A DNA stretch of 64,000 nt from Yoonia sp. I 8.24 (GCF_022096995.1 NZ_JACXGQ010000007.1:62001-126000); one strand, 5' to 3'. Counted from the stretch's first letter, positions 20,142 through 29,212 are shown. Notes: generated from the letters alone by a model not told the origin. A program made the numbers and translations.

Positions 20142-20487
20142 CCTAGCGGATTATTCACGACTACGCCGTAAAAATGCCCATTTTACAACCAATGCTAATA
20201 GGCGTTGGGTCGCATGAGCTGCCCCGCGTAACCTAGGAGCATCTCTATGGAGCGACACAATTCCACAATTTGACACAACCTTTCCGTAGCGGCGCGCAAA
20301 GCGCAGGCGAAAGTGATCACGCGACGAACCTAGTACCTTCACCCGCACCTCGCAGGCGGAAAACGGCCCAAGAAAATCAAATATTTTGACAATTGGACCG
20401 CTAAAGACTTTGAACGACCTAGGAAATTAACCAATCATCAGAGCAGCTTGGCTTGCGAAATCAACTTCTGAAATGATGGGCATGTAA
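20142..20487. other. Gene-free stretch before the Hint gene
   Basis: About 346 bases with no gene I would support. A 65-codon minus-strand frame here has no ribosome site or recognisable motif. The right half is AT-rich (AATCAAATATTTTGACAATTGG) and is the likely promoter of the downstream Hint gene. I see no strong hairpin. Confidence 0.6.
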
Positions 20488-21270
20488 ATGAAGACATCCT
20501 CTGACACGGAGGCAGACACAACGATTCAGACGCCTCTGACATCAGGGGCTTCGACGGCACGCCGTGGTTCGCAGCACCAAAACAAAACACCCACACGCAA
20601 ATATGAAATCATCTATCGGAATGCGGCGGGTGAAATTGTTGAAATGGCGCGCGTGGCCCCCGCGCAGCCGACATTTGAAAACGCATTTGGCGCGCTTGGG
20701 CGTGGGGCAATGGTTTCGACCAATAATGGCCCGATGACCGTCGAAGACCTATTGCCGGGCGATCGCATTCGGCTTGCCAATGGTGAACTTGAAACTTTGC
20801 TATGGCGCGGATCGATGGTGATACGTCCCGACGATCCACATATAAATTCGGAACATAGCTGCCTGACCCGCATCACAGCCGAGGCGCTCGGACCAACACG
20901 CCCGATGCCTGATCTTGTCCTTGGGCCAACGGCACATTTGTTGCACCGCGCAGCTGGCGTGCGGACCCTGACCGGCAAGCGCGCCGCCTTTATCCCGGCC
21001 CGTGATTTTGTGGATGGCAACCAATTTATTGCGCTGCGCCCGACAATTCCCGTGCAGGTCTATCAGCTTGGCTTTGACCGGCAAGAAAGCCTGCTGGTCA
21101 ATGGAATCGAGATTGAAAGCCTGCACCCGGGTACATTCTTTGGACTGGGGCTGCGCGGCGACATGCTGACACAATATCTGGCGCTTTTCCCGCATAAGCG
21201 TGATTTGCAGGATTTTGGCGAAATGCGAAACCCGCGCCTTCGGATGCGCGATTTAGAATTGCTTGGGTAG
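20488..21270 (+). CDS. Hint-domain protein (PF13403-like) without the usual cysteine
   Basis: A 260-residue protein. Residues about 1-55 are polar and low in complexity. From about 70 a Hint-type domain follows: GRGAMVSTNNGPMTVEDLLPGDRIRLANGE, then LVLGPTAHLLHR and ESLHPGTFFGLGL. Hint domains self-cleave using an N-terminal Cys; here the aligned position is Ala in FGALGRGAMVST. The His of the second block is kept. It may be a non-cleaving binding domain. It overlaps the MATE stop by 18 bases in convergent orientation. Confidence 0.8.
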   Translation: MKTSSDTEADTTIQTPLTSGASTARRGSQHQNKTPTRKYEIIYRNAAGEIVEMARVAPAQPTFENAFGALGRGAMVSTNNGPMTVEDLLPGDRIRLANGELETLLWRGSMVIRPDDPHINSEHSCLTRITAEALGPTRPMPDLVLGPTAHLLHRAAGVRTLTGKRAAFIPARDFVDGNQFIALRPTIPVQVYQLGFDRQESLLVNGIEIESLHPGTFFGLGLRGDMLTQYLALFPHKRDLQDFGEMRNPRLRMRDLELLG

Positions 21271-22605
21271 CCGCGCCCAAAACCGCAAGTTCAGCAAGAC
21301 CGAGGCCACAGCGAGCCCAACAACCAGCCCAAACCATAGCCCAATTGCGCCGTATCCGAACCAGAACGCCAAAGCATAGCTGGTTGGCAGACCAATAACC
21401 CAATAGCTGACCGTCGCCATCACCATAGGCACCGCCGTGTCTTGGACCCCGCGTAGCAGCCCCAATGCCATCACCTGTGCGCCGTCAACAATTTGGAACA
21501 AGGCGGCAACAAAGACCATCTGCACACCGACTGACAACAGCAGGCCGCGTGCGGGTTCATCTGGATCAATAAACAGGCCAACCAAGAACTCAGGAAATAG
21601 CATAAACAGTGCAGATGTCGCTAGCGCAAAGACCCCCGACATGGCGCTCGCGGCAATGCCGCCCCGGCGCAACCCGATGGGATCTTTGCGGCCCAGCGCA
21701 CGGCCCGCACGCACGGTCGCCGCTTGGCTAAAGCCGATGTGCACCATAAACGTCAGGCTTGCCAATTGGATCGCGATCCCATGCGCGGCCAGTTCAATCG
21801 CGCCGATCCAGCCCATCATCACGGCACTTGCGCTAAACAGCCCGCCTTCGGCCAAAGAGGTCAGCCCGATTGGCCAGCCAAGCATAAAGACTCGGTTCAA
21901 AATCTCGCGGTCGCTGCGCCAAAAATTCTTGAACAGTTGAAACTGCGGCAAGACACGCAGCGTATAGCCTACCAGGACCAGCATCGACACGATCGTCACC
22001 GTCACCGATGCAATCGCGGCCCCGCGAATCCCCAATTCTGGCGCGCCCCAATTGCCAAAGATAAGCGCGTAATTGACGAAAACGTTCAGCACCGCCGCAC
22101 CAATCGTCGCCCAAAGTAGGATCGCGGTATGCTCAAGCGCCGAAAGAAATGATTTCAACGTCATCACGATCAGCGCCGGGATCATCTGCCAAATCGTGAT
22201 CTGTAGATAGAAATGCGCCAGCTGCGCCACATCCGCGTCTTGGCCAATGGCGATCAAAATATCTTCGGCCCACAGAAACGGCAGGGTCACGCAAAGCCCG
22301 TAGAATATGGAGAGCCAAAGCCCCATGCGCGTGACACGGCGCACTTGGGTTTCGTCATCCTCTTCCGCCGCTAGGGCCACCAATGGCGTCACCGCTTGGG
22401 CAAAGCCCGCGCCGACAATGAACACCACGAACAGCAGCGTCCCCGCAATCGTCGATGCCGCAAGCGCAGTCACATCATACCAGCCCAACATGATCGTATC
22501 CGTCATATGGATCGCAAACTGCGCCACATGGCTGAGGATCAAGGGCATGCCCAATTTGGCAACCGCTTTGACATGTTCCGGGTATGATTGGGTTTGGTGT
22601 TTCAT
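21253..22605 (-). CDS. MATE-family multidrug/Na+ antiporter
   Basis: A 450-residue integral membrane protein with twelve hydrophobic segments in two halves. It is typical of MATE transporters (AKLGMPLILSHVAQFAIHMTDTIMLGWYDVTALAAST). These pumps exchange cationic compounds for Na+ or H+; the substrate here is unknown. ATG 22605 is used; the longer frame begins with a TTG two codons earlier. The 3' end overlaps the Hint gene. Confidence 0.92.
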   Translation of the reverse strand: MKHQTQSYPEHVKAVAKLGMPLILSHVAQFAIHMTDTIMLGWYDVTALAASTIAGTLLFVVFIVGAGFAQAVTPLVALAAEEDDETQVRRVTRMGLWLSIFYGLCVTLPFLWAEDILIAIGQDADVAQLAHFYLQITIWQMIPALIVMTLKSFLSALEHTAILLWATIGAAVLNVFVNYALIFGNWGAPELGIRGAAIASVTVTIVSMLVLVGYTLRVLPQFQLFKNFWRSDREILNRVFMLGWPIGLTSLAEGGLFSASAVMMGWIGAIELAAHGIAIQLASLTFMVHIGFSQAATVRAGRALGRKDPIGLRRGGIAASAMSGVFALATSALFMLFPEFLVGLFIDPDEPARGLLLSVGVQMVFVAALFQIVDGAQVMALGLLRGVQDTAVPMVMATVSYWVIGLPTSYALAFWFGYGAIGLWFGLVVGLAVASVLLNLRFWARLPKQF

Positions 22606-22692
22606 TTGCAAATGCTTAGGGGGGATTTGACACCCCGTCCATAGACATCCGTCCGCAGATCATGACAAGATCAGCACAGGTTGGAGGGCACA

Positions 22693-23343
22693 ATGGGAAA
22701 CGACATCCATACACTGATCAGCGACGCGCAAGAATTTTACACACGCCTTGCCGCAAACAACACGCGCGACTGGTGGGCCGCAAACCGCGCCACCTACGAT
22801 GACCGTCTTAAACCCGGTGCACTTGCACTGCTGGGTGATTTGATCGCACCGCTGTCAGAGCTTGTGGGCACAGCCGTTACACCCAAACTCTTTCGCCCGC
22901 ACCGCGACGTGCGCTTTTCCAAAGATAAAACGCCCTACAACACCCACCTGCATATGATGTGGAAAATCCAGTCGGACGCGCCGCAAAACCCAGTGTTTTT
23001 CTTTGGTATCGGGAAAGATTATGTCAGCGCGGGTGCGGGGCTCATGGGGTTTGAAAAACCGATGTTGAGCAACTGGCGCGAGATGCTGGATTTGGACACC
23101 AAACGAATGCTAGGTGTTTTTGAAGGGATCGAGGAAACCGGTTTTGAATTCCGTGAACCCGCGTTGAAACGGGTGCCATCACCCTATGACAAAGACCACC
23201 CTGCCGCGCGTTTCCTGCGGATGAAGGGTATCGTTGGCAGCCGGCCGGTGCCCGCAGATGCCCCCCTTGTGCCAACGCTAAGCGACACATTCGCGGCACT
23301 TTGGCCGCTAAACGCCTTGTTGATTTCAATCGCCGAAGCTTGA
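22693..23343 (+). CDS. DUF2461 (TIGR02453) family protein
   Basis: A 216-residue cytoplasmic protein with the family pattern EFYTRLAANNTRDWW near the start, FRPHRDVRFSKDKTPYNTHL, and FGIGKDYVSAGAGLMGFEKP. Its biochemical role is unknown. ATG 22693 has GGAGG 5 bases upstream. A palindromic repeat begins three bases after its stop, in the gap to the convergent DUF4166 gene. Confidence 0.87.
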   Translation: MGNDIHTLISDAQEFYTRLAANNTRDWWAANRATYDDRLKPGALALLGDLIAPLSELVGTAVTPKLFRPHRDVRFSKDKTPYNTHLHMMWKIQSDAPQNPVFFFGIGKDYVSAGAGLMGFEKPMLSNWREMLDLDTKRMLGVFEGIEETGFEFREPALKRVPSPYDKDHPAARFLRMKGIVGSRPVPADAPLVPTLSDTFAALWPLNALLISIAEA

Positions 23344-23345
23344 CC

Positions 23346-23370
23346 GCGGTGGATCAAGATCCACCCTACG
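23346..23370. repeat. Palindromic dispersed repeat, copy 1
   Basis: A 25-base element with arms GGTGGATC and GATCCACC. On the minus strand it begins CGTAGGGTGG and ends CCACCGC. A second copy lies at 32408-32432. It sits between two convergent genes and also supplies the TAG stop (23366-23368) of the minus-strand DUF4166 gene. It could act as a hairpin terminator for both. Confidence 0.85.
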
Positions 23371-24976
23371 CCCCGTCACGCGCGAGCCAGCCCCGGTAGT
23401 GAACGACCGGAGCACCGGTAAAGGGCGCATGAAGCGCCACGTCAAAATGAAACCGCCCGTCTTTTTCATATTCACGCGACACGCTTTTGGGCAGTGCAAA
23501 CCCCGGTAACGGGATCGGTCCGATACGTCCGGCAGTCACGGGGAAATGCAGCTGACCATCCGCCACATGCAGCCCAAGCGTAAATGTAAACGGCCCAAAC
23601 CGTTCGGTCAGCGTGTCCTTGTGCTGCCGCAGGTACGATCGAAACTTTTGCCCGTCAAAGTCACGCTCCCACCGTTCACCGCCATTAAAGGGCGTCATCG
23701 TGACCGTTACCGGAATATCGGCGGCGTCGGCTGGAAACCGAAACAACGCACCAAACAGCCGGGACAAGACAGATTTTCCACGCGTCACCGATCCGCGCCC
23801 AACCCAGCGTCTTGGCCCGTAAACATCGTGTAAGTCGCGCACCTGCGCCGGTAACATTTCATAGTCTGCCTTCAGGTGGCGGGCGAACAACGGGTGGATA
23901 TCTTCGGTCACTCTTTCGGTTGTGACCGCAAGATCAGACATCCCCTGCGCGATCGCATCTATCGGCACAATGGTCACGGCAGGCCTTGCCCCCTGCGGGA
24001 TCGCGTCGATATCGCGCAAGACGACACGCGCAGCCACTGCCGGGATAAATGGCCCCTCACCGTCCGTGGCGACCAGACGCCAAATGCGGCGCTTCCAGCC
24101 GTCATCCGTTTGCACGGTCACGGCCACGGACATGCCGCCTTCGTCCGTGCCAAAGCCGTACAGCAGCTTGGCAAACCAAAGCAAAAGGCTGACCAACCAG
24201 CCCGGAATTGGAAATCGCCAGAACCCGCGCAGCCATGAAAACAAGGCCAGCGCCCAGTTCATCACGCCCAGCTCAAGCCCTGCCCGAAACAGGACCGAGC
24301 GCGCGCCAAAGGCGTCAGCGAAGAGCCTGTGGTCGGGGACTTCGATCATCCAACCGGGGCGCACGATCCCTTGGCCGATGTCAAACTTTGCGGGGCGTGA
24401 CCAACTGCGCATCGGGACCTTTGCGCCATCAATCGGCACGTCAAAATCGACCCCACATTGGTGCAAAATACTGGCGACAACGGACCGCCCGCGCGGCGCG
24501 CGGTTGCCCGGCAGGATCGCGGTGCTGATCGTGTCGATCTGCGCGCCATCCGCCAGCGCCGCAACCGCCGCCGAAGAAATCGCAGGCACGCTTGAGACAC
24601 CTGAAAGGGCGAATACCCCCGCCGCTTTTGCCTCTGCATCCAAAGCTGTAATCCCCGCGCAAAACGCAGGATCATCGGCCAGATCAAGGTAATGCACCCC
24701 CTGCGCAATGCAGGCCCGCGCAAATGCATAGGGATCATCGCCATATGCATGAAATGGCCCGGCGGCATCCACAACGGCGTCAGGCGTTGCGGCCCAAAGC
24801 GGGGCAAGATCACCTGCGCGGTCGACGACCAATGGCGTTGCGCCAAATTGCGCGGCAAGCTGTGTGGCCTTTTCCAATGACCGCCCAGCGACAACCACAT
24901 CATGCCCATCGCGGGTCAGCAGATCGACCAGTTTTGCGCCGAAAACACCGTAGCCACCTAAGACGACAATCCTCAT
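23366..24976 (-). CDS. Saccharopine-dehydrogenase-like/DUF4166 fusion protein
   Basis: A 536-residue two-part protein. Residues 1 to about 150 form a Rossmann domain (MRIVVLGGYGVFGAKLVDLL, then VVDAAGPFHAYGDDPYAFA) like saccharopine dehydrogenases. A hydrophobic segment (FPIPGWLVSLLLWFAKLLYGF) follows near 245-265. The last 190 residues match the DUF4166 pattern (LFGALFRFPADAADIPVTVTM). The substrate is unknown. Its start overlaps the Imm11-like gene stop by 4 bases. Its stop codon lies inside the palindromic repeat, so the repeat has set the C-terminus. Confidence 0.85.
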   Translation of the reverse strand: MRIVVLGGYGVFGAKLVDLLTRDGHDVVVAGRSLEKATQLAAQFGATPLVVDRAGDLAPLWAATPDAVVDAAGPFHAYGDDPYAFARACIAQGVHYLDLADDPAFCAGITALDAEAKAAGVFALSGVSSVPAISSAAVAALADGAQIDTISTAILPGNRAPRGRSVVASILHQCGVDFDVPIDGAKVPMRSWSRPAKFDIGQGIVRPGWMIEVPDHRLFADAFGARSVLFRAGLELGVMNWALALFSWLRGFWRFPIPGWLVSLLLWFAKLLYGFGTDEGGMSVAVTVQTDDGWKRRIWRLVATDGEGPFIPAVAARVVLRDIDAIPQGARPAVTIVPIDAIAQGMSDLAVTTERVTEDIHPLFARHLKADYEMLPAQVRDLHDVYGPRRWVGRGSVTRGKSVLSRLFGALFRFPADAADIPVTVTMTPFNGGERWERDFDGQKFRSYLRQHKDTLTERFGPFTFTLGLHVADGQLHFPVTAGRIGPIPLPGFALPKSVSREYEKDGRFHFDVALHAPFTGAPVVHYRGWLARDGA

Positions 24977-25629
24977 GGAGTCTCACCAACGGGTTGCGCA
25001 ACGACGCGGCACTTACGCAAGTCAAAACGGCGCGTCAGCGTGGCGGCTTTCAATGCTTTAACAAGGGCGTCACTTAAGAAAAACGTTCTCAATAATGACG
25101 GATCAATCCATAAATCAACACCTTCCAAAGCTAACTTATTAACGGCGATATTCCCGTCCTCAAACCCTGCCCGTGGCCTCCAGAATCTGATTGGTTTTTG
25201 CGTTGCCCCTGTAGATAGCCCCGTTGCATCTGGCGTTTCATTTGGTTCGAATACATTTTTCGTTTCACCAAACGCGAGATAAAAATAATCACCCTCAACC
25301 CGCGTTTTTTTGTCGTGTTGAAAGATTTCGACCGGATATAGTGCAGTTTGCCCAAGATTGAACTGGCGCAACACGTCCGCGCACGCCGCTGAAACAACCC
25401 AAAAGCCGCCTGCCATGAAAATATCGGGCAGTTTTTTGATGTGAACATCGCGGTATTCCCCATGAAGTCGCTTGGGAAATCGGTCTGTCGGCATCGGCTG
25501 ACCTTTCCTGCTATTCTCCATGGTTTCGATAATGGGATCGGGATCGGTTTCAAGCTCATCACAAGTAATCGATTTGACCAAGGTCGAGTCACTCATCGCG
25601 CGACTAACCCAAACGGTTTCTTTTTTCAT
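24973..25629 (-). CDS. Imm11-like (DUF1629) protein, copy A
   Basis: A 218-residue protein with the layout of the Imm11/DUF1629 family, found as immunity proteins and orphans near polymorphic toxins. Landmarks shared with the second copy at 28431 are FPKRL near 50, a VEGDYFYLAFGETKNVF strand segment, and the C-terminal LWIDPSLLRTFFLSDALVKALKA. It is AT-richer than its neighbours and begins MKKETVWVSRA. Its stop overlaps the start of the dehydrogenase-DUF4166 gene (ATGA), so they are translationally coupled. No toxin gene is adjacent. Confidence 0.65.
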   Translation of the reverse strand: MKKETVWVSRAMSDSTLVKSITCDELETDPDPIIETMENSRKGQPMPTDRFPKRLHGEYRDVHIKKLPDIFMAGGFWVVSAACADVLRQFNLGQTALYPVEIFQHDKKTRVEGDYFYLAFGETKNVFEPNETPDATGLSTGATQKPIRFWRPRAGFEDGNIAVNKLALEGVDLWIDPSLLRTFFLSDALVKALKAATLTRRFDLRKCRVVAQPVGETP

Positions 25630-25672
25630 CTAATTCATCTTTCAAATTTCCGCGTTGATCGCGGCAAAAATC

Positions 25673-26080
25673 TCATGACAACAATCTCGCGCGGAATTTC
25701 GGATCGGGCAAGGCGCACATGTCTCCCTGTCCGAACATAGCGTAGCGATTGCGCGCGACACGGGCGTAAAGCCAATTGCGGATCGGGCGCGGGATAATCC
25801 GCAGCACGGCAAACAGATGCCCCATCCCGCCAGACCGTTGGCCCACACGGATCAGCGCATCAAAATCGCGCCAGACGGTGCCGTTCTCAATAAACAGCCA
25901 TGTATCGGGATCAAGCGGATCCAACCCATTGTCACGCATCAATGCCGCCCCGGTTTCAGATTGGATCGGGGCGATTTTAATCTCGCCGGTGCGGTCCAAC
26001 AGATGGATCATCCGCGCGCCCCAACTGCACAATGTGCAAGAGGCGTCCATGACGGCGATGGGATGATCTTGGGCTGTCAT
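25673..26080 (-). CDS. DCC1-like thiol-disulfide oxidoreductase (DUF393)
   Basis: A 135-residue protein of the DCC family, with the name-giving motif near the N-terminus (AVMDASCTLCSWGARMIHLLDR, CxxC at about 15-18) and the typical later segment YARVARNRYAMFG. A thioredoxin-like fold and redox role are inferred for the family. It begins 78 bases after the thioesterase stop in the same direction. Confidence 0.88.
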   Translation of the reverse strand: MTAQDHPIAVMDASCTLCSWGARMIHLLDRTGEIKIAPIQSETGAALMRDNGLDPLDPDTWLFIENGTVWRDFDALIRVGQRSGGMGHLFAVLRIIPRPIRNWLYARVARNRYAMFGQGDMCALPDPKFRARLLS

Positions 26081-26158
26081 ATTGCATCCACTTCACGCAA
26101 CTTATGGGATGCATTGGTCACGGGCACAATGGGTCAGAATAGCGCGGGCGGCACGCCT

Positions 26159-26599
26159 TTAGGTCGCATCCGCCGGGATCTGACGTGGCGATCCGTTTTC
26201 GTCCAAAGCAACAAAAACAAATTCGGCCTCTGTCACCTTTGCTCCAGTTTTACCGTACCGCGACCGCGCCCAGACATCGACATGCACTTTCATCGACGTC
26301 CGCCCAACATGGGTGAGATCGGCATAAAGCGTAACCTCGTCGCCGACCTTTACAGGGCGCAGAAAATGCATCCCTTCAACGGCAACCGTGGCACTACGCC
26401 CTTGCGACACACGGCCCGCCAAATTACCTGCCGCCAAATCCATCTGCGACATGATCCACCCCCCGAAAATATCACCGGCAGGATTGGTATCCGCAGGCAT
26501 CGCAATCGTGCGAATGACAAGCACCCCATCGTCCTGTTGGCGGCCATGCGAAGCGCGGCCTTTAGCCTGTTCGAGCGTGATTTTCGTGTCTGTGGTCAT
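26159..26599 (-). CDS. Hotdog-fold acyl-CoA thioesterase (YciA-like)
   Basis: A 146-residue thioesterase. The catalytic region reads NPAGDIFGGWIMSQMDLAAGNLAG, with the Asp of MDLA in the expected position, followed by VAVEGMHFLRPVKVGDEV and a VTEAEFVFVALDENG strand. It hydrolyses acyl-CoA to the free acid; chain length preference is unknown. It leads a short minus-strand group with the DCC gene. Confidence 0.9.
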   Translation of the reverse strand: MTTDTKITLEQAKGRASHGRQQDDGVLVIRTIAMPADTNPAGDIFGGWIMSQMDLAAGNLAGRVSQGRSATVAVEGMHFLRPVKVGDEVTLYADLTHVGRTSMKVHVDVWARSRYGKTGAKVTEAEFVFVALDENGSPRQIPADAT

Positions 26600-26876
26600 T
26601 GGTGTTGCCTTTTAGGTTGGAATGAAAACAGTACTAAGAATTCGCTTGGATAATCACAATGCCACTAAGAGGTTCCGACTTCCATGCGACGAGCGCCAAG
26701 CAATCGCGATTACATGGGTCCTGCGCGAACACCTGAAAACCAAATCACGCAGTTGACAATGAACAATCCCTCCGGTTGAGTTAACACTTGAACTTGCACA
26801 CAACTTCCTACTCTATGCCTTGAAATCACGATAGCGCCAGTGCCGGCGCCTAGCACACATCAAAGGTCCGTTGTTC
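26600..26876. other. Divergent gap upstream of a secreted protein
   Basis: About 277 bases with no supportable gene. It is AT-rich in its right half and should hold the promoters of the thioesterase (minus) and the secreted protein (plus). I see no clear operator or hairpin. Confidence 0.5.
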
Positions 26877-27476
26877 ATGACATTTTCCCGCATCTCAATT
26901 TTGGCGACCACCGCAATTGTTTTCACTGCAACAGCCGGACAGGCAGAATGTGTCACTTTAGATCGCTCTCAGACCTATTCACTAACACGGCATGATCCGT
27001 ATTTCAGCGTCACGAACACTGTTTCAAATGACGGTACGGTCAGAGAAATCCGTGAATCCCAAATGAACGGAGTAACTGCGCACGTCGAAACGATATATTG
27101 GAATGGTGTCATTGCCATCGACCGCCAATCAGACACAAGCCATATTCAAGTTTTTATGGACTCAAGCGCTCAATCGGCGGACCTTAGTCGTGCTTCGCAG
27201 GCATATTCCTACCCGATGACACTTATGGTGAATGGCGCGACAGTGGATCACGGGACGTTCACAATGGAAACCATTGAACAAACCTCGCTTTACATTGGCG
27301 ACTGCGCCTATCCCGTCATGATTGTACGCACGACAATGGAAAGACAAAACGGGTCTCCTATAAATGAAGAAGCTCTTCTCAGCGTGGAAGCGGGAATGCT
27401 ATTGGGCAACGTGGCCATGACCGCCGACTGGCAGCCTCGTCATGGCGTCTTTTTTGATGAAATCGCCGTAAAATGA
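26877..27476 (+). CDS. Hypothetical secreted protein
   Basis: A 199-residue protein with a signal peptide (MTFSRISILATTAIVFTATAGQAE, cleavage near residue 23). The rest is rich in beta-prone segments with two cysteines in the mature part (AECVTLD and GDCAYPV) that may form a disulfide. No family is recognised. ATG 26877 is preferred over a TTG two codons upstream. It is flanked by clusters of unrelated function. Confidence 0.65.
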   Translation: MTFSRISILATTAIVFTATAGQAECVTLDRSQTYSLTRHDPYFSVTNTVSNDGTVREIRESQMNGVTAHVETIYWNGVIAIDRQSDTSHIQVFMDSSAQSADLSRASQAYSYPMTLMVNGATVDHGTFTMETIEQTSLYIGDCAYPVMIVRTTMERQNGSPINEEALLSVEAGMLLGNVAMTADWQPRHGVFFDEIAVK

Positions 27477-27489
27477 TCAACGCGAGGCA

Positions 27490-28374
27490 TTACCCTAACA
27501 CATCGCGCCATGAATGCTTGGGCGCAAAGCCAACCATCTCTTTCGCTTTATCGTTGGCATAGAATGTCTCGTCCGGGCGCAATTTGCGTTTTTGCGGCAC
27601 CCCTTCGTAGAACTGCGCGATGACCGCGTCCGTTGTGATCCCCACGGACATATCATCGTTCGCCACGTTGAATACCTGATAGCCAAGCCCGTCTGTTTTC
27701 AGACAGCAATCCACCATATGCCCCAGATCGCGCGCGTCGATGTAGGCAAAGATATTGCGCCGCCTGCTGGCGGGGTTTTCCATAAACGCGGGGAAGTTTT
27801 GCGCGTATTCATGCGGCTCGATCACATTATTAATCCGCAGCCCATAGATATCGATCCCCGTGCGGGCCTGAAACGATTTGGCGGTGGCCTCGTTACAGAC
27901 CTTTGACATGGCGTAGCTGTCGTGCGGCACCGTGGGGTGGTCTTCATCGATGGGAATATAATCTGGCTTTATTTCACCATCGGCAAAACAGACGGCATAA
28001 GTGGTTTCAGAACTGGCAAAAATCACCTTGGGAATGCCAAGTTTTACCGCCGCTTCGATCACATTATAAGTGGTGATTGTGTTCTGGCGAAAGCATTCCC
28101 CATCGGTGCCGATCATCACACGTGGCACAGCGGCGAAATGCACAACGGCATCGTATTTTGGCACGCCCGTACCCGCATCCAACTCATGAAAATCTGTGAA
28201 TTGCGACATCGCCCCAATCACTTGGCCCGCGTCGGTCAGATCAATCAGCAATTCCGACACATCCAAGCCCGACGGCACAATATCCGCATTGACGACCGTA
28301 TGGCCCTGCCCCTGCAAATAGGTAATCGCGTGCTTACCTGCCTTACCGCTGCCGCCCGTGAAAAAGATACGCAT
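27490..28374 (-). CDS. NAD-dependent epimerase/dehydratase family oxidoreductase
   Basis: A 294-residue extended short-chain dehydrogenase. It has the N-terminal motif FFTGGSGKAGKHAITYL and the active-site segment DSYAMSKVCNEATAKSF with the YxxxK pair. The substrate is probably a sugar nucleotide or uronate but cannot be determined. Its upstream region carries the first copy of a 20-bp direct repeat that frames the next gene, Imm11-like copy B. Confidence 0.87.
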   Translation of the reverse strand: MRIFFTGGSGKAGKHAITYLQGQGHTVVNADIVPSGLDVSELLIDLTDAGQVIGAMSQFTDFHELDAGTGVPKYDAVVHFAAVPRVMIGTDGECFRQNTITTYNVIEAAVKLGIPKVIFASSETTYAVCFADGEIKPDYIPIDEDHPTVPHDSYAMSKVCNEATAKSFQARTGIDIYGLRINNVIEPHEYAQNFPAFMENPASRRRNIFAYIDARDLGHMVDCCLKTDGLGYQVFNVANDDMSVGITTDAVIAQFYEGVPQKRKLRPDETFYANDKAKEMVGFAPKHSWRDVLG

Positions 28375-28410
28375 ACAAATCCCCCCTTGCCCGCGACATT
28401 AACCGCGCCA

Positions 28411-28430
28411 CCCGCAACCGCAATGGAAGA
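28411..28430. repeat. 20-bp direct repeat, left copy
   Basis: CCCGCAACCGCAATGGAAGA here and CCCGCAACCGCAATGGCAGA at 29213-29232 differ at one position and both continue with T. The two copies, 802 bases apart, frame Imm11-like copy B exactly, so the gene looks inserted into a once-continuous epimerase-parE gap. Confidence 0.9.
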
Positions 28431-29132
28431 TTAGGAATCGTACAAACGCTCATTCGCTTTCCATGACGTAAAAAATGGCGCGCCTGCAGCCTCAAAAGCA
28501 TCATGCAATGCGTCTGACATGGCGTATTTTATTTCAGGAGTACTATATCGTTTTTCGCGCCAGAGGTGGCGACCCGCGGTAACGGCTGGATCAAACGTCA
28601 ATCGATGTTCTTTCTGATTTGACCAACGGATTTCCATATAGTCGCGCGTACCCGGAAAAGGGTCAGTCTTTATCGCGACCGTTGAACGCTCGTCGATGAT
28701 ACTATCAATTGTTTGCGTAACGTTCAGGAAATAATAGTTCCCCTCTGCTGGGGTGCCATCGCGAAACGTCACGTCGATCGGCACGATCTGGTGTGTGTCC
28801 GGCTCAATGCGGTCAAGAACGTCTTTGACTGATTGATTGATGACTATGGCTCCACTATGGACACACCACGTTGGCGCAAAGCTTTTCAACCTCTCAGGAA
28901 AAATACTCAGCACGCAGTCTTCTGGAATTTCTTCGCGAGACAGTGTGCGTGTTCCGCGCGCAAATACGCTAGAGATTTCACCGGCGCGCTTTATCCGGAC
29001 CATTTCTTCTTCGGTCGCCCGAATGCCCGGCCGACTTTGACTGCCCAGAACTCTTTGCCGCCAGCGCGTTAGCTCACTTGGCATATGAAACCGTTCTGAG
29101 TCTTCATAGGGGATTTCGACGATGTAAGGCAC
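28431..29132 (-). CDS. Imm11-like (DUF1629) protein, copy B
   Basis: A 233-residue relative of copy A at 24973. It has FPERL near 96, GNYYFLNVTQTIDSIID, and the C-terminal GRHLWREKRYSTPEIKYAMSDALHDAFEAAGA. The frame is open further upstream, but the family start is PYIVEIPYEDSE, so the GTG at 29132 is used with only a weak AGG upstream. It is framed by 20-bp direct repeats, which points to acquisition. No toxin gene is adjacent. Confidence 0.65.
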   Translation of the reverse strand: MPYIVEIPYEDSERFHMPSELTRWRQRVLGSQSRPGIRATEEEMVRIKRAGEISSVFARGTRTLSREEIPEDCVLSIFPERLKSFAPTWCVHSGAIVINQSVKDVLDRIEPDTHQIVPIDVTFRDGTPAEGNYYFLNVTQTIDSIIDERSTVAIKTDPFPGTRDYMEIRWSNQKEHRLTFDPAVTAGRHLWREKRYSTPEIKYAMSDALHDAFEAAGAPFFTSWKANERLYDS

Positions 29133-29212
29133 GGATGCAGAACCTGTGTTGTTGACCCCAAGTCCCAAAACCAGACGCGTATGGGGTGTCACCCGCAACC
29201 CTAACGTTCCCG

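Noticed and set aside
20151-20348. A 65-codon minus-strand frame in the gap before the Hint gene
   Set aside because: It has no ribosome site or motif, and its Arg-rich composition fits a random frame.
25817-26653. A 278-codon plus-strand frame opposite the DCC and thioesterase genes
   Set aside because: Its composition (many His, Arg and Pro) and lack of motifs mark it as an antisense shadow.
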